Positions 60,901-64,000 of a stretch of DNA of 64,000 nucleotides are shown piece by piece. The notes under the pieces were generated by a model. That model made no database searches. It was not told the DNA's origin and was given only the letters and a program-made list of their open reading frames with translations. Each line of letters starts with the position of its first letter. Position 1 is the first letter of the stretch. The stretch comes from Boswellia sacra (Eukaryota; Streptophyta; Magnoliopsida; Sapindales; Burseraceae), in NCBI GenBank assembly GCA_013180625.2, contig SNVD02007056.1:1-64000 (forward strand). The letters are read 5' to 3'. Position numbers and translations under genes: made by a program.

Positions 60901-61392
60901 GAGCTGGTTCTCCAACACACTTGTTTCTTCTTCTTTCACACCTGAACACACACACTTGTTTCTTCTTCTTTCACACTCGAACCCGCAAGGGCAGAAACAT
61001 GCAAACACTTGCATATTCTCACACAATCACATACACACACATAGGGCATAATTCGTACAGAATTTTTGCATTGATTTTACCTAATCCATGCATTCTGAAG
61101 TATAAGCAAGAAAGAAGTACTCACTTGTGGCGGCTGGAAAATTCCTGCTCGGATTGAAAAGTTCTGTTTGCTAGGGTCACTTGCACTGCTTGCCTCCAGG
61201 GTGCTCTCCCCTATCTTTGAGTAAACCCTACTCCCCAGCACTTGTCTCTTATATAGGGCACCAATTTAGGGTTTAAGCCACACTTAGCATGTATGTGTAA
61301 TGAATTACATCTTTGTGCCGACCTCCTAGTACATTTAATTTATAGCCCAGAATAGTTAAATAGTCCCTACGCCGACCCCTTGGTCGACTTGG
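60901..61392. other. Non-coding 3' end of the Tat element
   Basis: Holds a duplicated CACTTGTTTCTTCTTCTTTC (60920-60939 and 60954-60973) and CACACA runs. No gene seen. Confidence 0.5.
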
Positions 61393-61407
61393 GCCTGGGG
61401 GGACTAC
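61393..61407 (+). promoter_or_regulatory. Polypurine tract of the Tat element
   Basis: CCTGGGGGGACTAC directly before the 3' LTR, the plus-strand primer position. Confidence 0.7.
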
Positions 61408-61777
61408 TGTTATGGTCATAACAATATTGGGCCTCAATCATTTCTGATATAGTAAGCCCATTACCGAAGCCCATTATTTGGGCCCATTATCTGGGTCCCA
61501 CAATGACCCATCCTGACTCCTATATAAACCCTCCGAATTATTACTTAAGGTATGCACACTTTTCTGAACTCATTCTCTCTCTAAATTTCTTTTACTTTTG
61601 AGAGCTTCTCTCTCTAGGAAATTCTTCCAGAAAATTCCGGAGTGCCGAAAACTGACTTGAGCGTCGGAGGGTTCTCGCCGGCACCCCTGACTATTTTTCT
61701 TTGCTCACAGGATTGGACCCCACGTACGACCCAAGCTCCGACCGGCTTCCCGGCCGTCCGGAAATCGTGCATCAACA
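61408..61777 (+). repeat. 3' LTR of the Tat element
   Basis: Same ends as the 5' LTR. It lacks 12 bases present in the 5' copy (the CACCGCTGACAC region) and differs at scattered positions, mostly transitions. Confidence 0.95.
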
Positions 61778-62056
61778 AAATTAATTTACAAAATAATAAA
61801 TTATTATTATTTTAATAATATTTTATACTAACAATGGTTTATATTATAAAAATAATTTTAATTGATATAAATATATAAAATACAATATATTATGCATAAC
61901 TAGGTTAAACAATTAAGTAAATTATGTGAATTAAATATGACACGATTACAACACGTGGGTAACACGTTTAATAACCATATCGGATCCGTGTTTCATGTCT
62001 TGATACGAATAATTAAATGGGTCGACATACACGACACGAATTCTCACCCTTAATAA

Positions 62057-62947
62057 TAATCTATTACTTTTTTCTTCTGTAATTTTTTTTTATGATTAAT
62101 ACCACGTTAACTTATTGCATCTTCCACTAACATCAAAAGATTAATGCTTCAATTATCAAATTTATATACAAAAGTATATATCCAAAGTTAATATTGCATC
62201 ATTTATCCAATATTATATTACTTATCATGCTACATCAATCTTATAAAAAAAATTTGTACATAAACCTTATAAGTAGAGTATTATTTAATACAAAAATATA
62301 ACTCTCTTTAAGATATTGATATTTGGAGAGACGAGATCCTTCCTTTTTAAGCTTTGTCTCACCTTAGATAAATCCAATGATTAATGCTACACATACAAAT
62401 ATACAAATTTGTTAGAAAATTAGAGAAAGAATTATAGAAAATACTAAAAAGAAGAACTTCATTCTCAAAACTCAAAATTTAAACGTTGTAGCCACACTTG
62501 ATAGACCAACAGTTTAATATATGTTTTTTTGTTATCTGCCTCTAACAGTCGACAACTAATGCATCAAAAAACATCTATTAATTATCGAGCCATATAGATT
62601 GAGAATTTAAAAAAAAATACCAAAATTTTTAGTGTTATTGTGTGTGAGATGTGACCATAACATCCAAATAAAATTTAGATGGTAATCAATTTTCAACAAG
62701 CCCCTCTAATTTGAGTTTTTCTTTTAAATTTTCTAAAATTAAATGACTTTAATTGTTCGTTGTCGTAATAGTGAATCACTTTCATATATTGAGTTGATTT
62801 GTTCAATACTCTTTAATTTTCCATTCATATTTATGATATAGCAATTAGTACAACATTATTTAAGTAAGAATATATTGTAATTAAGTTTATGAATTTTTTA
62901 ACATAAGATACAAATTGAGAAATGATTGAGAAGACAATAACACAAAA

Positions 62948-62949
<2 letters not shown>
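62057..62949. other. AT-rich intergenic DNA, no gene seen
   Basis: Only short frames, without motifs. Confidence 0.5.

Positions 62950-63015
<66 letters not shown>
62950..63015. repeat. (TA)n microsatellite, about 33 units
   Basis: Uninterrupted TA repeat. Apparent Tyr-Ile repeat frames are artefacts of it. Confidence 0.97.
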
Positions 63016-63017
<2 letters not shown>

Positions 63018-63757
63018 CTGTTATCGATCTTAATGCTCCGCAGTGAATGAATGGGCTTACAACAAAGATTAACAGAAAAAAAAAAAAAAAGCGCTGGATT
63101 ATTGATTCGTGAGACATTATCATAATACCTAAATTTTGTTTGGAAGATGGTGGATATTAACATGCCCCAATTTGGGTGTCTATTTCTATTTCCCCCAAAT
63201 TTTTCTTGAGGTCTATATCATCATTTAAGAATATAATATAATATGTTATAATGGATTTTATTACGTAAAATGTTGTTGGAGTGAGGGAGAAGTGGCTAAT
63301 ATTACAAGAAAATAAAAAAAAAATAGATACTTTTAGAGGCCTTAAGTGAAATTTAGATACATCTTGAACAATTTTCATGTCATAGACATTTTCTTAGTAA
63401 AATGACTAAAATACCATTTGAAATTCAATTTATTCTTAAACTCTTTATTTCCCTCTTTCCTTTACTTACCTCTTCCTATTTCCATAACTGTATCTTATTT
63501 CCATAACCGTCTGTTATTGTCCAGCTTCCAATATCCCTCGACACTGTCGGAAACGCAGTCCGAAATGCAGCAAGAGGAACGAGAAACTTATTCTGTTTTT
63601 GAGGATTTATGATAGATTTCAGGGATTTTAAATTTGAGGATTTGAGTTTGGGCTCATATTTTGTATTTATTTTGTGTTTGTGGGGCTAAACGAAGTATTA
63701 TTTAATTGATTTTTTTGTTTTGATGTGTATAAAAATGGTGAAAACTGATGCGTTTCG
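63016..63757. other. AT-rich intergenic DNA, possible leader near its end
   Basis: No gene supported. The stretch 63540-63612 is less AT-rich and contains an ATG frame of 15 codons, too short to call. Confidence 0.4.
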
Positions 63758-63857
63758 TCTTGACGAATAGGACACTCAACATATCGAGTCATATCGGATG
63801 GTTCAACCGACACTCGTCATCATTGTCGGTGTTTACTCGACACTAAACATAACGTGT

Positions 63858-64000
63858 CGAGTCTTGTCGGATGCACGGACCGACACTCGATATAACATGT
63901 CGAATCCTGTCAGATACATAGACCAACACTCGCCATCAGGGCATTTTCGAAGACTCGACATGTTATGTCGAGTGTCGGTCCGTGTATCCGATAAGACTCG
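63858..64000. repeat. 46-bp near-perfect inverted repeat with 51-bp loop
   Basis: 63858-63903 (starting CGAGTCTTGTCGGATGCACG) and 63955-64000 (starting TCGACATGTTATGTCGAGTG) are inverted copies with three mismatches by eye. Degenerate related words (GACACTCGTCATCA, ACTCGACACTAA) extend back to about 63757, so this is probably one end of a larger CGACACTCG-rich repeat array or foldback element that continues past the window. Confidence 0.85.

Larger units (their letters stand above)
50696..61777 (+). mobile_element. Tat-lineage Ty3/gypsy retrotransposon, full length, 11.1 kb
   Basis: Bounded by the 5-bp duplication AAATT (50691-50695 and 61778-61782). LTRs are 50696-51077 (382 bp) and 61408-61777 (370 bp), both TG...CA. 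The primer site is at 51080, the polypurine tract just before 61408. Gag-pol occupies the first half, an antisense spliced gene and two minisatellites the second half. Two RNase H domains (Ty3-type and archaeal-type) identify the Tat lineage. The LTRs differ by a 12-bp deletion and several substitutions, so insertion is moderately recent. It is non-autonomous: stops, an integrase deletion and a MITE insertion. Confidence 0.96.
50453..62056. mobile_element. Small inverted-repeat element split by the Tat retrotransposon
   Basis: Left part 50453-50695 begins TTAAGGATGAAAATTTGGGACACGACAC on the + strand. Right part 61783-62056 ends with GTGTATGTCGACCC-type complement, closing CACGACACGAATTCTCACCCTTAA. 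The two outer ends are imperfect inverted repeats, and both sit in TTAATAATAAT-like sequence. Rejoined, the element would be about 0.5 kb and AT-rich. Confidence 0.55.

Noticed and set aside
60418..61157. Long overlapping open frames of 175-208 codons on both strands in the GC-rich minisatellite
   Set aside because: Three frames on one strand and several on the other are open at once with repetitive Ala/Pro/Arg-rich products. This follows from GC-rich tandem repeats lacking stop codons, not from coding.
62831..63163. Frames containing a long Tyr-Ile repeat
   Set aside because: Translation of the (TA)n microsatellite; no coding signal on either side.
1..64000. tRNA, rRNA or other structural RNA genes
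   Set aside because: No convincing A-box/B-box pair or rRNA segment was seen by eye. A covariance-model scan would be needed to exclude small RNAs.

Overview
This is about 64 kb of a flowering-plant (dicot-type) nuclear genome. The evidence is AT-rich intergenic DNA, spliced genes with GT-AG introns, plant-specific protein families (a PRHA-type PHD/homeodomain protein, a LOG-type cytokinin enzyme, a plant mobile domain) and plant LTR retrotransposon lineages (Athila-like, Tat-like, Ty1/copia). The species cannot be named from the sequence.

Layout. (1) 1-7293: the 3' half of a decayed Athila-like Ty3/gypsy element. It has a broken RNase H/integrase, then a 4.2-kb 3' region carrying two passengers: a broken basic Cys-rich protein resembling plant RNA-virus nucleic-acid-binding (silencing-suppressor type) proteins, and an intact intronless 201-codon LOG-like ORF. 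A 66-bp tandem repeat separates them, and a 1.4-kb 3' LTR ends the element. (2) 9.56-18.24 kb: an older gypsy element with LTR remnants, gag, protease and part of RT. A plant-mobile-domain (PMD)-like gene lies on its opposite strand between pol and the 3' LTR. (3) 18.2-23.6 kb: AT-rich DNA with MITE-like elements, including two inverted copies of one family and one larger element holding a GC-rich, gene-like insert. (4) 23.64-40.77 kb: a PHD-finger gene on the + strand, with six coding exons predicted exactly from splice sites and phase. A 5' UTR exon probably lies about 10 kb upstream. The 5' UTR intron holds a copia element (28118-33296, TSD TATAC) in antisense. (5) 44.15-50.34 kb: a PRHA-like PHD + homeodomain gene on the - strand, ten coding exons, 716 aa, tail-to-tail with the PHD gene. 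(6) 50696-61777: an 11.1-kb Tat-lineage gypsy element (TSD AAATT, two LTRs, dual RNase H). It is nested in a small inverted-repeat element just upstream of the PRHA-like gene. It carries nine in-frame stops and no frameshift in gag-pol, an in-frame integrase deletion, a hAT-type MITE in integrase, a spliced antisense gene and two minisatellites. (7) 61.8-64 kb: AT-rich DNA with a (TA)n tract and a near-perfect 46-bp inverted repeat at the window edge.

Main theme. All three gypsy elements carry genes beyond gag-pol in the segment between pol and the 3' LTR: virus-like Cys-rich protein plus LOG on the sense strand, PMD on the antisense strand, and a spliced antisense ORF. The LOG plus Cys-rich pair is the most unusual content. 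One protein type is a possible cytokinin activator and the other a possible silencing suppressor or nucleic-acid binder, both inside a retrotransposon. Function of either is inference.
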